64,000 nucleotides of DNA from Arenicola marina (Eukaryota; Annelida; Polychaeta; Arenicolidae), in assembly GCA_964019135.1 (NCBI GenBank), contig OZ025257.1, forward strand, positions 25,962,352 through 26,026,351, given 5' to 3'. Below, in pieces: positions 11,901 through 21,589 of the stretch (positions within the stretch are counted from its first letter, which is position 1; the number at the start of each line of letters is the position of its first letter). The translations under genes were made by a program, and so were the position numbers. The notes under the pieces were generated by a model, which saw only the letters and a program-made list of their open reading frames with translations, was not told the DNA's origin and did not search any database.

Positions 11901-12163
11901 ACACTTAGAAACACTTTCAGTTGGTCAATCTTGGAACGAATTGAGGCAATATTTATGCTGAGTATAGTAAACTTGTGTCGGTGACGTTCAATAACATTAA
12001 TAAACTTATCCACTTCACAATAAGGTGAGTGCTCAATAGTAATTTCATCCGTACAAGCATTGGCAACATTGTCATAATATTTCTGTTGTAACGTCTCATT
12101 TAATGAATTAAAGTTTAGGCCCCCAATATGTTTTAAGATGTCATCATCTATATTGTTACCCAT
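8996..12163 (-). CDS. LINE ORF2 protein: AP-endonuclease and reverse transcriptase
   Basis: 1055 codons, open throughout. Endonuclease motifs lie at residues of about 69-78 (SINIASIRSK), 102-105 (QETW, catalytic Glu), 216-221 (GDFNID) and 285-287 (SDH). The reverse transcriptase spans about 575-830, with KVVPVFKKGEK, NYRPISILP, FLDLSKAFDTINHD (catalytic Asp), GVPQGSILGPLLF and the YADD box at about 759-762. No zinc knuckle or RNase H is obvious at the C terminus. The protein would nick target DNA and prime reverse transcription of the element RNA. The arrangement resembles CR1, L2 and Jockey elements; I cannot place the clade without a tree. The start at MGNNIDDD is the first in-frame Met. 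Confidence 0.93.
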   Translation of the reverse strand: MGNNIDDDILKHIGGLNFNSLNETLQQKYYDNVANACTDEITIEHSPYCEVDKFINVIERHRHKFTILSINIASIRSKIDQLKVFLSVLHAGNVVLSAICLQETWLSDNDDVGLYELEDYVLISQGKYCSARGGLLIYLHKSYGFTCIENPVKSDIWEAQFIEVFGRPTDRKMLLGNIYRPPCDINENYATFSQELSEVILSFEGSKPHRECILAGDFNIDLLKICEKPAISDYFDTIVACSFLPKITLPTRLSRHRGTLIDNFLCKLTSSSLNTTAGIILKAISDHLPYYLSLDIDMRRTNKAPAYITINTNDPQSVENFKKHIANADVLGKLDIDPCADPNSNYKILEDIITHARDVFLPSKTVKFNKRKHKKANWITNGIIKSIAFKDKLYKKLKMTEPNSRQYDILRTNLRTYENILKNSIRVAKRLYYSNAFEKCKGDLKETWKAIKSVIHKSKRKDKFPEVFNINSKMTSDRPAIANGFNDFFSTIGAKLASKILPDSSQTYASFLGDPCDTKMEFHLINHTVTEKIIDQLKPKISSGHDKMSMKTLKLLKVELSKAITHIINQSITTGTFPDKLKLAKVVPVFKKGEKSNVDNYRPISILPAISKVFERVIYDQMYEHFDYEKLFNSGQYGFRKKHSTQLATLELIDRTIQKLDEGQIPISIFLDLSKAFDTINHDILLFKLKHYGVCGAALSLITNYLHNRKQYVSLDNDISEETPVSRGVPQGSILGPLLFIIYINDISRASAIFSAIIYADDTTLSSTLSACASKTNIQRSADILNNELSLVNNWLKLNQLSLNITKTKFMIFYMPQKRVIMPELYIDHTKLECVDQFDFLGLTIQKNLKWSSHSDKIAFKISKVVGIMQQLKYVLPQNILLTIYNSLILSHFHYCILAWGYQSNRLKNIQKKAVRIITRSNYMAHTDRLFKHLNVLKIDDIHKLQALKFYYRLKHNDLPAYFLNTFDLPRILDRHNYNTRQKYNTIIPRTKHKFAESCIRYYLTHLINELPQDIITKIFTHSQAGYTRHIKQRFIDSYRIDCLIVNCYVCQLKY

Positions 12164-13447
12164 GTTCTATGCATAAACCAGATGCTATATCAACATGAAT
12201 CTCCGCAAACTTGAACATCGAACGAACAAAAACATTGAACCAAACTTTTATACAAACAGTTCTGTCATGGTTCATTACGTAAGCTAACACTGGTGGCACA
12301 TCAGGGTAGCACAATGACGAATATCGAGAGCGACGACATATTTATATATTACAAATTACAATGGGAAGAAACCGATTGCTATGCATTGACTAATCGCCGG
12401 CAATAGCTTAAGGATAAAAAAAACAACATACTGTAGTAAATTGTTATGTTCATCTCCCTCCACGCTTCGACGCCGCTAATATTAGCCGACGCCTGGCCAA
12501 CCACCCACTTCGTCACACGGCCTCAGTGACCCGGATAAAAACCCTAGGGACTCTGGAGGCAGTGCCACGTGGGCAGTTGACTAGGACTCCTCTCTCTAGC
12601 GGGTGGAGAGGACTCCTTCGGGAGGGAGGAATTCAGGTGTAGGGCGAAGTTATGAGACAGTATAGGGGTAGGAAGGTACTACGATGGAGTAAAGAGTAAA
12701 GAATGGAACAAGCCTTGCTATTCACAATGCTTGGAGTTAAACAGTAGCGCTAATATAGCGACCAACACAGTGTGATCGACTCAATAGTTCCCGGTGCCGA
12801 TAGGGTACAAACTTGTTAAAGAAAGGACAAACTATTGTCCCGCCAATATCGCTCCCAGCAACGGCCTATAGTAAGCACTGACATGTTAAGCGAAGGCAAG
12901 CTGCTTGAGCGGATATAACGTGAGCAGATAGGGTCTTAACATATGCTGAGAAATCGAGTGCATGTCGCAGATTTCAGTTGTGGTCCTGAGAACCAGATTA
13001 ACACCTCTTGTAATTGCAATTACGTTTCTCAGATCGACTCCTCCAAAAATAAACTACAGGCAATGCATGAAAGCAGGCATGGATGGATGCAAAGTATACA
13101 TGTTCTCCATATCAATAATAACAGAACGTTCTCTGAGCAACAATTAATATGCACTCTTTACCTAGAACCACTCTTATTGTTTCACCAGCTTCATTACCAC
13201 TGAACCGTGCACAACAGAAAGTGGATGGGGAGGGGGGTGGGGAGAGGGTCGTGCAATTGTCAATACACTTGCCGTACATCAACATTAACATGCCCCTTGG
13301 CCTATTTATATGTTTGTTTTACAAGCCATAATAGGATGCCATTTTTCCGTGGACCCATACCGCCGGTAAGATGCTACACACCTGGCTAATTGAACCCGGT
13401 CCTGGCTGTTAATCAGGCCATTGTTGTTCTTGTACGATGAAGAGAGC
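12164..13447 (-). other. Spacer between LINE ORF1 and ORF2
   Basis: A 1284-bp stretch with no open frame of note. LINE ORFs usually overlap or lie within tens of bases of each other, so this may be an insertion, a 5' UTR of a second element, or a real long spacer. No TSD or terminal repeat is obvious. Confidence 0.5.
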
Positions 13448-14839
13448 TCATGTAGTCTGGAACTTACGTAGCGCGGTTGTCAAGGCCGATTCCAGAAGTT
13501 TGAATCTCTCACTTCCGGGTAATCGGCTCGCGTAGCGTTTGGTGATGACGACAACGGCGTTGGTCAGATTGTGTCGCCTCAAGAGGTAGCGGACATGTCG
13601 TCCGGCGCCAAAATCCCCGTCGTCCTGCCAGCCTTCTTGGTTGTCCGAGAGGCGATACGCAGCGATGTTGTGTCTGGCTCCGGCCCTCACAGGGTCCATC
13701 AGTAGGCGCCGGTACGCTGTTCGGACGTCCTTAAGGGTCTGGGCTTTGATAATTGTTGCGCATGCCTTCGAACCCAGTGATGTGGCAACTTCCCCCACGG
13801 TGAATTGTTCTGAGTCCAGCATCTCATCGTCCCTCTCTCTGACGGTCAAGGCGAGTATGTTGTTCGCGGAACTCACAGGTAAGGGATCACTTTGCTTCTG
13901 GTTGTTGACATATAAGCCATCATTGGTGACACGGGTTTGTATTCGCTGCGGGGCTGCGAGATCCCTGGCCGCCTGCGCCCTCTCGCCGTACCCCCTGCGA
14001 CGCTCTAGGATTTCAACCGGATATTGTGAGGTAATCCTGAGTGTGTCCTTGCCTTTTGGCAGACGTGTGCGAGAAAACTCTAGCATATATTCAATGTCCT
14101 TGTACGAAAGTAGTTTCGCCACGATTGGCCTTGGACGGGATTTGTTGTTGGTGTTATACGATCCCAGTCTATGGCAGCGCTCAAAGTGTGGTGCCCCATC
14201 ATAGCCTTTGCTCATGAGCAATTCCATGACTTTCCCTTCGCAGTGCTCTGAAAGCTGACCAGCGTTGTCTTCTGGCACGTTGTGGATCAGGATGTTGTTT
14301 CGCATTGACCTATATTTCAAGTCAGTACACTCCACTTTCAGCTCCTTTATCTGAATATCCTGCTTTATGGCAAAGTTTTTAAGAAGGGTGATTTCCTTCT
14401 TCAACTCTTCTATTTCCTGCTGATGGGTTGCAATATGACCAGCATTTTCCCCTTGATCTTTGGCTGCGAATGACAGCTGATCTAACACCCCATCCTTACC
14501 GTGGATGTCAGTCGATTGGATGTCCAATTGTGCAGTGATGTAGTCCAGTTTTTCGTGTATCACACTCAGTGAGTCTGCATGGTCAGTGGTATCCGAGATA
14601 CAAGGAAGTTTGTTTCCTTGGCCTTCGGCCAACAATGGCCAGTCTTCAGTCGGTGTGTTATCGCCCACACCTGTTTCTCTTGCAGTATTATCCATTGATA
14701 AATTTGATCTTTTGCTGTGAGGATTTCCGCTGCCGGTTCTATTTCTCTTTCTCGAGTGTTTCCCCATTTGTTTCCTCACTTTCTGCGTACCGTCTCTCCT
14801 CTTGGCTGTAAAATTTCCTGTTTTTATGTGCGCACCCAA
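13448..14839 (-). CDS. LINE ORF1 protein: coiled coil, L1-ORF1-like RRM, C-terminal IMPACT/YigZ-like domain
   Basis: 463 codons. Residues 1-50 are basic (KRRDGTQKVRKQ, SRKRNR). Residues of about 90-175 are helical and heptad-like, ending ELKKEITLLKNFAIKQ. From about 175 to 265 comes an L1-ORF1p-like RNA-recognition region: RSMRNNILIHNVPE, HFERCHRLG and RPIVAKLLSYKD. A basic C-terminal segment of L1 ORF1 type follows to about 315. Residues of about 345-460 then look like an IMPACT (UPF0029) domain: RHNIAAYRL at 389, DDGDFGAG at 406, NAVVVITKRY at about 427 and GSERFKLL at about 442. ORF1 proteins coat element RNA and act as chaperones. The IMPACT call rests on motif order that I recognise, not on a search. 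Confidence 0.85.
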   Translation of the reverse strand: MGAHIKTGNFTAKRRDGTQKVRKQMGKHSRKRNRTGSGNPHSKRSNLSMDNTARETGVGDNTPTEDWPLLAEGQGNKLPCISDTTDHADSLSVIHEKLDYITAQLDIQSTDIHGKDGVLDQLSFAAKDQGENAGHIATHQQEIEELKKEITLLKNFAIKQDIQIKELKVECTDLKYRSMRNNILIHNVPEDNAGQLSEHCEGKVMELLMSKGYDGAPHFERCHRLGSYNTNNKSRPRPIVAKLLSYKDIEYMLEFSRTRLPKGKDTLRITSQYPVEILERRRGYGERAQAARDLAAPQRIQTRVTNDGLYVNNQKQSDPLPVSSANNILALTVRERDDEMLDSEQFTVGEVATSLGSKACATIIKAQTLKDVRTAYRRLLMDPVRAGARHNIAAYRLSDNQEGWQDDGDFGAGRHVRYLLRRHNLTNAVVVITKRYASRLPGSERFKLLESALTTALRKFQTT

Positions 14840-14913
14840 TTACTGCGTGTTGTCTAGTGCGCCATGTCTACGCTGACAGTACATAAATTTAAAAAAAAAT
14901 CGACAGTCTCAAG

Positions 14914-15318
14914 CTAGCCTGGGGATGTTGTGTGCGGGATGAACAGGGTAGTCCGCCCATCCCGATCCAGGGCAGACTTCACCTCGGATAGGAAGACTGC
15001 CGTGGACAGTGAAAAGCTATAGGATGCCATCTGCCTGGTATAAGCAGTCAAAGCCAGCTCTTCGCCTTCTGTCAATATGATTGCTGGCCCAGATCTTGTG
15101 ATGTCAGGCCCAGCCAGGATGTCCAGCAAAGTGGTCCGCAGAACACCAACAATATTGGTGGCTTGTTTTTTTTCTTCACATTTGGCCCTAGCGGACCAAT
15201 ATATTAAAGCAGGCTTCACGGTCACAACAATCATAAACCTTTGTTTTGTTATTGGCCATTCGGTAGAAAATGGAAAGTTTCTCAAAAATAAGGTAATAAG
15301 TAGATCTAATTTCTTCAA
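14914..15318 (-). pseudogene. Pogo/Tigger-like transposase fragment (CENP-B-type HTH region)
   Basis: 134 codons, open. The segment GVLRTTLLDILAG, then GPAIILTEGEELALTAY and MASYSFSLS resembles the linker and second helix-turn-helix of CENP-B/Tigger DNA-binding domains (pattern: P-R-T-T-L, GP-x-x-x-LT-x-x-E-E, MA-x-x-x-F-x-L). It stops right before the LINE 5' end, so the insertion probably cut the gene. No DDE domain is seen. The first 40 or so residues may not be coding. Confidence 0.55.
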
Positions 15319-16200
15319 CTTTATTTTTATTTAATTTTTTTCATTAATTTTTTTTACCCCTGTGCATAAGGAATGACAGGTCTCCAATCTTCTGGTTTTC
15401 AAATACTCTCAAACCCAAACTGCACACATTTGATAAGTTTCATTTATTAATATTACTATAATGTGTTTAACCTGGCTAGATGCTATATAATACTGATTTT
15501 ATACATTGTTGTGTGGTTTAAAACACAGGGTGTCGAATTTTGGCAACTATAGGAATTTCCTTTCCCAGAAATCGACACCCCAGCTGGTATGTCAGCGTTC
15601 GAGGTTAGAAAACAAAATGGCGTCACCAGGTGTCAACAAACTTGTGCACACGGCTCACAACAAATTTTTAAACGAAAAAAGTTAATTTATCAGATATATG
15701 GCCATTTTGATGTCCCAAAGAAGTTACAGCACGTGGTTAAGGCGCCATTTTGGCGTTTTACTTGTGTAACAGTCGTCAAGTTTTAGAAAGCTGCCATTTT
15801 TAAAAAATCATTCTCCGAACTCAAGATTTGAATACACATGGGCGGGAAAATTGTGCATGTAGATGGGCTGTCCCCTACGTCATATTCGGTAAAATTAAAT
15901 AATTATGCTAATGAAATTAACGGAGGGGTCGAAAACTGGACCATGTCGATAATAGGCAACTCTAATTGAATGAGTAACAAGAAATAAAACCTTTTTTTTT
16001 GTCCTTTTTCATTTGCAAATTAGAGTTTAGGCATCTTATAGATCTAGTCTACTAAAAGATATGAACATGATGAACTGGCCAATTTTTGTGTACACCTTTT
16101 TACGGTTATTGCTGCTATGGCATATAACATTTCAAGTGAAGTGGATGATTCCCCCTCTACACATCCAGGACCCTGGATCCAAGCCTGAAATGGAAAATTG
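15319..16200. other. AT-rich stretch upstream of the transposase fragment
   Basis: It includes the tcgacacc-flanked block near 15533-15580 and the inverted-end motif at 15944-15962. I find no gene. Confidence 0.45.
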
Positions 16201-16215
16201 TAGTCATGCAGCTAG

Positions 16216-16292
16216 GCTAGCCTTTGGCGCAAGTGCCCCCAGTCTGGGCCCAGAGAGGCGGGCTTGCCCGGGGACACTTGCGCAAAGACTAA
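16216..16292. repeat. Fold-back sequence
   Basis: Arms tttggcgcaagtgccccc and ggggacacttgcgcaaag are near-complementary across a GC-rich loop. Confidence 0.6.
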
Positions 16293-16306
16293 AATTAGGT
16301 GACAGT

Positions 16307-16515
16307 AAAATTGTCAGGGTCAACTGTCACTGACACTGACAGTGACACTACTGTCACTGTCACTGATGCAGTGACTGTGTGTGTGTCTGACACAGTGACG
16401 GTGTGTGTTTGAGACACACTGTCACACTGTCACTGGCCACACCGACACGGGTGGCGGTGCAGCCAGTTCAACAGCTCAGCTGTCAGACGGACAGACACTG
16501 ACACTCAGTCACTAA
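16307..16515. repeat. Dense TGACAGTG / CACTGTCA repeat cluster
   Basis: Short direct and inverted copies of gtcactgacactgacagtg and its variants crowd about 200 bases, able to form many alternative hairpins. No gene is associated. Confidence 0.7.
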
Positions 16516-18818
16516 GACAGTTCAGAGTGCGAAAGCAGGTAAACAAACTGTCGAATGGCGTAGAATTACACGCAGTTTTGCACAATGAATTAAGTAACAC
16601 TTATCTGTGATCGTTGTTTCATCACATTATCAGTTTCTGATCTGTTAATTTTCTTTGAAAAAACGGGCATTTCAAGCAGTTTAAACTTTAAGCAAAGATT
16701 GTCTAGAGTTAGCAGGTGAGCAAAGCTAGCAGACGACCAGTGACGCTCAGTCATAGTTTACGATGGCGGTAGGTGGCGTTCCGTTTACGGGGGCGACACT
16801 CTCTGCCTTCGACCACGACTGAGTCCGCTAGGGCTCCATATTATAACCCGGAAGTCACTTTCTGCTAGCTTTGCTCTTCCTATTTACCGCGATTCGCTAT
16901 AGCTGTCTGTGAATTCCTCGATATTCGTGATATCGCAATTAAGGTGTTTTTTTCCGCGCCCAGTGTGGCATGCTGAAGTGTCCCCCCATATAAAATGAAT
17001 GATATTGAGACCCTCTCCGCTCCATGTGTTCGTACGGTGCCATTATGATAGATACAGGGGGGACATCTCCGCAAGGGGGACAATCCCGCATACCACACCG
17101 GTCTTGAACAGGCCTCATCTTGGATATTCGCTACTACTCTCCTTAATTCTTGGGGGATACATGGCTAACTCTTAGCATGCACTAGTACTTTCAATTTTTA
17201 CTTTTCCTCACTCCACCCCCCCCCCCTCCCAAAAAAACACACACAAAAACCCCTCGAAACACAGTGTTTAATTAAAGTGCCACGACTCGACTGTGGGACA
17301 CGTACAGCCAGGGTCAACGTTCCACAAGCTCCCTTCTGCGGGCATGCTCGAAACTGTGCGACCCCAGCCGACCAACTGCCCAACCATAAGCCTTTTGTTT
17401 CTATCGTCATGTTCTGTACAAAAATGCTCAGTCTTAAAAAATAAATTACTCTCCAGTGTATCAACATCTTTTGTCTGGTTTTCCCCCGCCCCACATTCCT
17501 CACGAATTCGTTTCATTTCTCTGGTCGCAAGAGTTGACAATTAGGCCTACTGGTATATGTTTGTCTTCGTCGTGATACACGAGCCCCCAGCCGTTACGTG
17601 AAGCCCCCACTCCCGCCCCATCTCCTTAATACGCGAGACCCCCGCTGGGCCACCCCTCGGACCCAGCGGCTTCGGCCTCGCCCTACGCGACCTCGCGGCC
17701 AAGCACACCCCGCTGGGCTCAGCGGAGTCGCCCTACGAAGGGGGCGAAACAGCCGGCTTGGGTACGGCTTGGTTGTTAGCGTTCTCCGGTGGGGGCGAAA
17801 AAGCCGAGGGCGAAAAAGCCTGCGGGCGAAAAGTCTAGAAACCGATTAAACTGCCACGATTCCAACTACATTGTGCAAATGATTGCAGTATTCATTGCCA
17901 TTTTGAAACAACAATTAGTGTCCCCCACCCCTCTCCACCTACAGTCTTCCGACTACCCAGATGTTGTTGCTATGACCAAATCGATGACCCAAATGGTATC
18001 AGTATCCATTCCAGGCCTGCGATTGATCCTTACTTTCCTACTTTTTCACAACTTTTTCACTACTTTTTTCGGTTCTCCCTAATTCCTACTTTTTTCAATA
18101 CTTTTTTTCTCTTTTGTCATTAGTTAGTTTTGAAATTTCTATTTGGCCAGATGACATGAAAGGCACCCATTGTTTGAAGGAAATAATGCTGAGACCCAGC
18201 CTAAGCCTAATAACACATAAAATCAGGTGATAAAAAGAAAGAGTTCTTTGACAATTATAACTTTTTCGAAAGGGTACAAGATGTTTGTTGCTCTATTAAA
18301 TGCACAAAGATCGTTATTTGTATGTCTTATTCTTTAAAACTATAATGTTGCAAGAAATTATAGCTGATTTGACCGTTTTTCAAGAATCTTGAAATTTGCC
18401 CCCGGCCAACAGCAGCGGAAAAAGCTAGCTTGCGTAGTTCCACCGTGCGGGGAGCTTGCGGGGGCGACTGTGCTTGTGGACGCGAACAAGTCAGTGAAAG
18501 CGGAAACAGTCAGTTGCAGTTCGGGCTAGTAGAACACAGTCTGAGCGCCCTCTGCCTGGAGAGTGGCAAGGAATATTTAGCGCGGCGCGGATTGTTAAAC
18601 CAAATCATAAATGTATTGTAATTTAAAGCGTAAATGAAGTGTTAGTGTTTAAATAACTTATCATTTACCTTTTTAGGGTGGATAATTTAATTATTAAAGA
18701 CTTGACATAACACATTTCGACCAGTGTCTAGGGAATAATTTTTTGGTGCCGCTGAAATTTGCTCCTAAACGTCTAATGGTGGGGTATTAGGCTGTTACGC
18801 GAAATGAAAGTCCTAAGC
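16516..18818. other. Intergenic stretch, no supported gene
   Basis: Mixed composition, with a C-rich part near 17213-17230 and a GC-rich part near 17580-17840 carrying a short cluster of gggcgaaaaagcc repeats. I see no convincing exons. Confidence 0.5.
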
Positions 18819-19397
18819 CTATGCTTGAAATGGACTTTTTATTATGCCTGCATGTTGCCTTAAGAGCTCCCTTCGATCACTATAATAGTAATTAGTCCGG
18901 AACTCGGCCAATTTGAAGAAATGTTTCTGTCCGTGTATCGTCATGCCATCTTGTTTCTTGTCGGTGACGTCACTGGGGGCGAAATGCGTGCGGATCGGGC
19001 GAAGGAACGTGGACCTGGTGATTGCCACGAACCGGTTGCTCTCCTCGTCATAGTACAGGCACAGGACGCAGCCGACGATGGCCTGTCGCAGAGCCACAAG
19101 CACCCTAGAGTCCGTCGACACCAGCAGCAGGTTCTCGAGGTCCAGCACCCGTGCCAGGGACCCCGCGGCGGCGACCCACTGCGCCGCCAAGCGGTACCCG
19201 ACGGCGGTGACGCAGGGCAGGGTGAGGAGAGTCACGGCGCCGTAGGTGAGCGCGAGGTGGCGCTGCAGCGTGCTCGTGTAGACTATCCGGTATCGGGTCT
19301 TCACCCCGTCCTCCGAGTGCTTCGTTGAACGAGGAACGGCGCTCAGGGGCCGGGATCGACTACAAACCAGCTGCGGCACACATCCTGTAAGCTTCTC
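18819..19397 (-). CDS. TMEM186-like mitochondrial membrane protein, terminal exon
   Basis: On the minus strand, acceptor atttgcag is followed at 19397 by GAGAAGCTTACAGG and a frame open to TAG at 18821-18819 (192 codons). GC-rich codon use makes it stand out from the AT-rich flanks. Two hydrophobic stretches are visible: ALTYGAVTLLTLPCVTAV and, later, ALRQAIVGCVLCLYYDEES. The second, followed by FVAITRSTFLRPIRT, resembles the TMEM186 family, small two-helix inner-membrane proteins linked to complex I assembly. Human TMEM186 also has a tiny first exon and a long second one. I could not find the first exon; it would lie upstream, beyond 19406, possibly past the gypsy relic. The family call is by eye. 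Confidence 0.55.
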   Translation of the reverse strand, partial: EKLTGCVPQLVCSRSRPLSAVPRSTKHSEDGVKTRYRIVYTSTLQRHLALTYGAVTLLTLPCVTAVGYRLAAQWVAAAGSLARVLDLENLLLVSTDSRVLVALRQAIVGCVLCLYYDEESNRFVAITRSTFLRPIRTHFAPSDVTDKKQDGMTIHGQKHFFKLAEFRTNYYYSDRRELLRQHAGIIKSPFQA

Positions 19398-19463
19398 CTG
19401 CAAATAATATTCAGGGTATTATTCAGTTCAGAAAAGAAGATATATGCCTCAGAACTATGCTGG

Positions 19464-19712
19464 AGATTAACTTTATTAATATAATTTATTATAATAACGT
19501 TATTATTATAATAACATTATTATTATAATAACATTATTATTATAATAACATTATTATTATAATAACATTATTATTATAATTTTTTTTTATTATAATACCT
19601 ATATTATTATAATAATTTTATTATTATAATAACATTATTATTATAATATCTTTATTATTGTAATACCTTTATTATTCTAATAACTTTATTATTATTATAA
19701 TAATAGCAACAT
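19464..19712. repeat. AT microsatellite (TTATTATAATAACA family)
   Basis: About 250 bases of imperfect 14-15-bp units ttattattataataaca. The sequence is locally self-complementary. Confidence 0.95.
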
Positions 19713-20102
19713 CCAAACCACTGGTAATTCAGAGCAATTCCAATGCAGACGCCTCGACAAAACTTTCACACGGTAGAGGATAAAATAGATGTCTGTAGGC
19801 CTACCTACAAGTCTGGTGAAACTAATTCAAAGCTGCAGGCCGGCCATGCGCTCGGCAGAAGTTTCCCTTGACAGAAGTAGACCATATTTCACACATCGTC
19901 CTTTCGAACAGTTCAGAAAAGAACACTACACGCCTTTGAACAACAACAGAAACTAGCTGCATGATCGAGAAACGAGTGATGTTAATTTGTTACTTATTAT
20001 GAGAGGTTTTGATGTGAAACATGACAGTTCGCTCAACCAGTCCAGATAGCAATTAGCCAATTATGTGTAATTCACGGTCCGTTGTTCACGCCCTCGCGCA
20101 GA

Positions 20103-20149
20103 CTTCCGTGTTTTATTGATACCGTAGGGCTATCAATAAAACGCGGAAG
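20103..20149. repeat. Hairpin with 19-bp arms
   Basis: Left arm cttccgtgttttattgata and right arm tatcaataaaacgcggaag pair with one mismatch around a 9-base loop. It lies 110 bases before the gag start of the gypsy relic. Confidence 0.85.
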
Positions 20150-20260
20150 TATTTGCGAAACGTGTTCGACGTGACGGGGCGTGGTATGAAGTGGTATGAC
20201 GTATGGTATCTCGAAGTTCTGTAACGTCCCTGTATTGTCAGTTAGTCGACATCAGCCGAA

Positions 20261-20640
20261 ATGCCAGACGGTGATAATGGGGAGCAACCACACGCTGTAG
20301 CTAGAGGCCCAACGCAATATATCAAAATGCAACCATTCAGGTCAGACGCGGACCAGGATGAGACTGGCCGTTTGTGGCAGAAGTGGTAAAATGAGCTTCA
20401 GACCCGATTCAGATACCCGCTTCCGTATTATGGACGTCCAAGACAAAATGGATGCATTACATATATATGGAGGTGAGCTGGTGGGAGAGTTTATCGAAAC
20501 CCTACCTGAGATGCCAACACAACGAAACGAGAACTTGGATCCATACCAGAAAATCATAGAGAAATTGGACAACTACTTCGCACCTATGATAAACCCAGAC
20601 AGTACAAGAAGCCAATTAGATAAAATGACCCAACTTTAAG
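20261..20640 (+). pseudogene. gypsy gag-like fragment
   Basis: ATG at 20261 opens MPDGDNGEQPHAVARG and reaches a stop after GRLWQKW. The frame then shifts to a segment with DKMDALHIYGGELVGEF, a gag-like pattern. Stops and frame changes show decay. Confidence 0.6.
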
Positions 20641-20973
20641 TCGAATCGGTGGCACAGTGTTATGTGAATGCAGGCGACCAAATGCAATTTCGCTGACACT
20701 GATGACATCATACGCAGCAAATTGCTTCAAACTATGAGAGATGGGAGACTTAGGCGCGAAGCCACGATCAAGAAGTATTTTCTCCAGGAACTCCTTGGTA
20801 ACGTAGCCAACAAAGAGGATATAGATCGGCAAGCTAAACCACAGAAGAAACTATTTCAATCGAAACCCATGAAGCCAAGAGGGTGTATGAGAGAAGAAAG
20901 AAGACACAGTGGGACAAAGCAAAAACAGGAAACCGTTCTACGGGACCGACCGTAAGATGGGGTACAAGAGGTT

Positions 20974-21055
20974 CAGTTGGTTGTTTGGTTGGTTATTCAG
21001 GACGCTTTAACCACTTTTGGTCATATCGCGTTAATGGGAGGAGGAGGGGAGAGTG
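20974..21055 (-). mobile_element. SINE family A, 3' fragment in reverse orientation
   Basis: The complement reads cgcgatatgaccaaaagtgg, taaagcgtcctgaata, then an aaccaaccaaacaaccaacc-type tail, matching the 3' end of the SINE at 57063. It sits where the gypsy reverse transcriptase should be. Confidence 0.8.
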
Positions 21056-21330
21056 GGAAACGGTACTCACAGACCGAGCGGGAAGCACTCGCGATGCGAT
21101 GGGCATGCGAACGCTGCTACATGTACCTTATTGGTGCACCTTTCGGGATCCAAACAGACCATCAACCGCTACTACCGTTGTTCAACCACGCGTTCAGAGG
21201 ACCACCGGTGAGAAGTGAACGATAGTTGATGTACAAGAGTTTACCTTCAAACTCCGATACTACCCTGGAGCGAAGAACGCAGCTGATTATCTATCCAGAC
21301 ACGCACTCCCGATGAATCAGCATGACGTCA
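21055..21330 (+). pseudogene. gypsy RNase H fragment
   Basis: It reads TEREALAMRWACERCYMYL and then GIQTDHQPLLPLF, followed in another frame by FTFKLRYYPGAKNAADYLS. These are the standard gypsy RNase H motifs (TE-E-LA, TDH-P-L, G-N-AD-LSR). At least one frameshift separates them. Confidence 0.8.
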
Positions 21331-21589
21331 CCACAAGCCGAGACCGGGAACTAACCGTTCAATACCTTGTCAGCGCGACTGGCCTGGCCATGAGATCCAA
21401 TAGAATTGTCATTCTGGAAAGCCTCAGGGAATAATTGTAAACTTATGCCACAAGGGACATCTTGGGATCGTCAAAACCAAATAACCGCTACGATCCAAAG
21501 TATGGTTCCTAGGAATAGACCGCATGGTGGAAGCCAGGTGTCGAGATGCCTACCCTGCCAAGCCAGCGTGACAAAGCCCGCTAGAGAAC

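Larger units (their letters stand above)
8880..14885 (-). mobile_element. Non-LTR retrotransposon (LINE, APE-type, CR1/Jockey-like), both ORFs intact
   Basis: The minus strand carries ORF1 (14839-13448) then ORF2 (12163-8996), in the order expected for a LINE. ORF2 has an apurinic-type endonuclease and a reverse transcriptase and reads open for 1055 codons. The 5' end is probably near 14885, where the transposase fragment stops. The 3' end probably lies near 8880, next to the T run on the minus strand. Intact frames suggest recent insertion. The 1.28-kb gap between the ORFs is unusually long. Confidence 0.85.
7875..15962 (-). mobile_element. Possible pogo/Tigger-like DNA transposon relic interrupted by a LINE
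   Basis: Position 7875 begins agttgcctattttcgac, and the minus strand from 15962 begins agttgcctattatcgac, so the two ends are inverted with one mismatch. Inside, on the minus strand at 14914-15318, is a fragment resembling the CENP-B-type DNA-binding region of pogo/Tigger transposases. The LINE at about 8880-14885 lies between this fragment and the left end. No DDE catalytic domain is visible, so the element would be dead. The unit is inferred. Confidence 0.35.
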
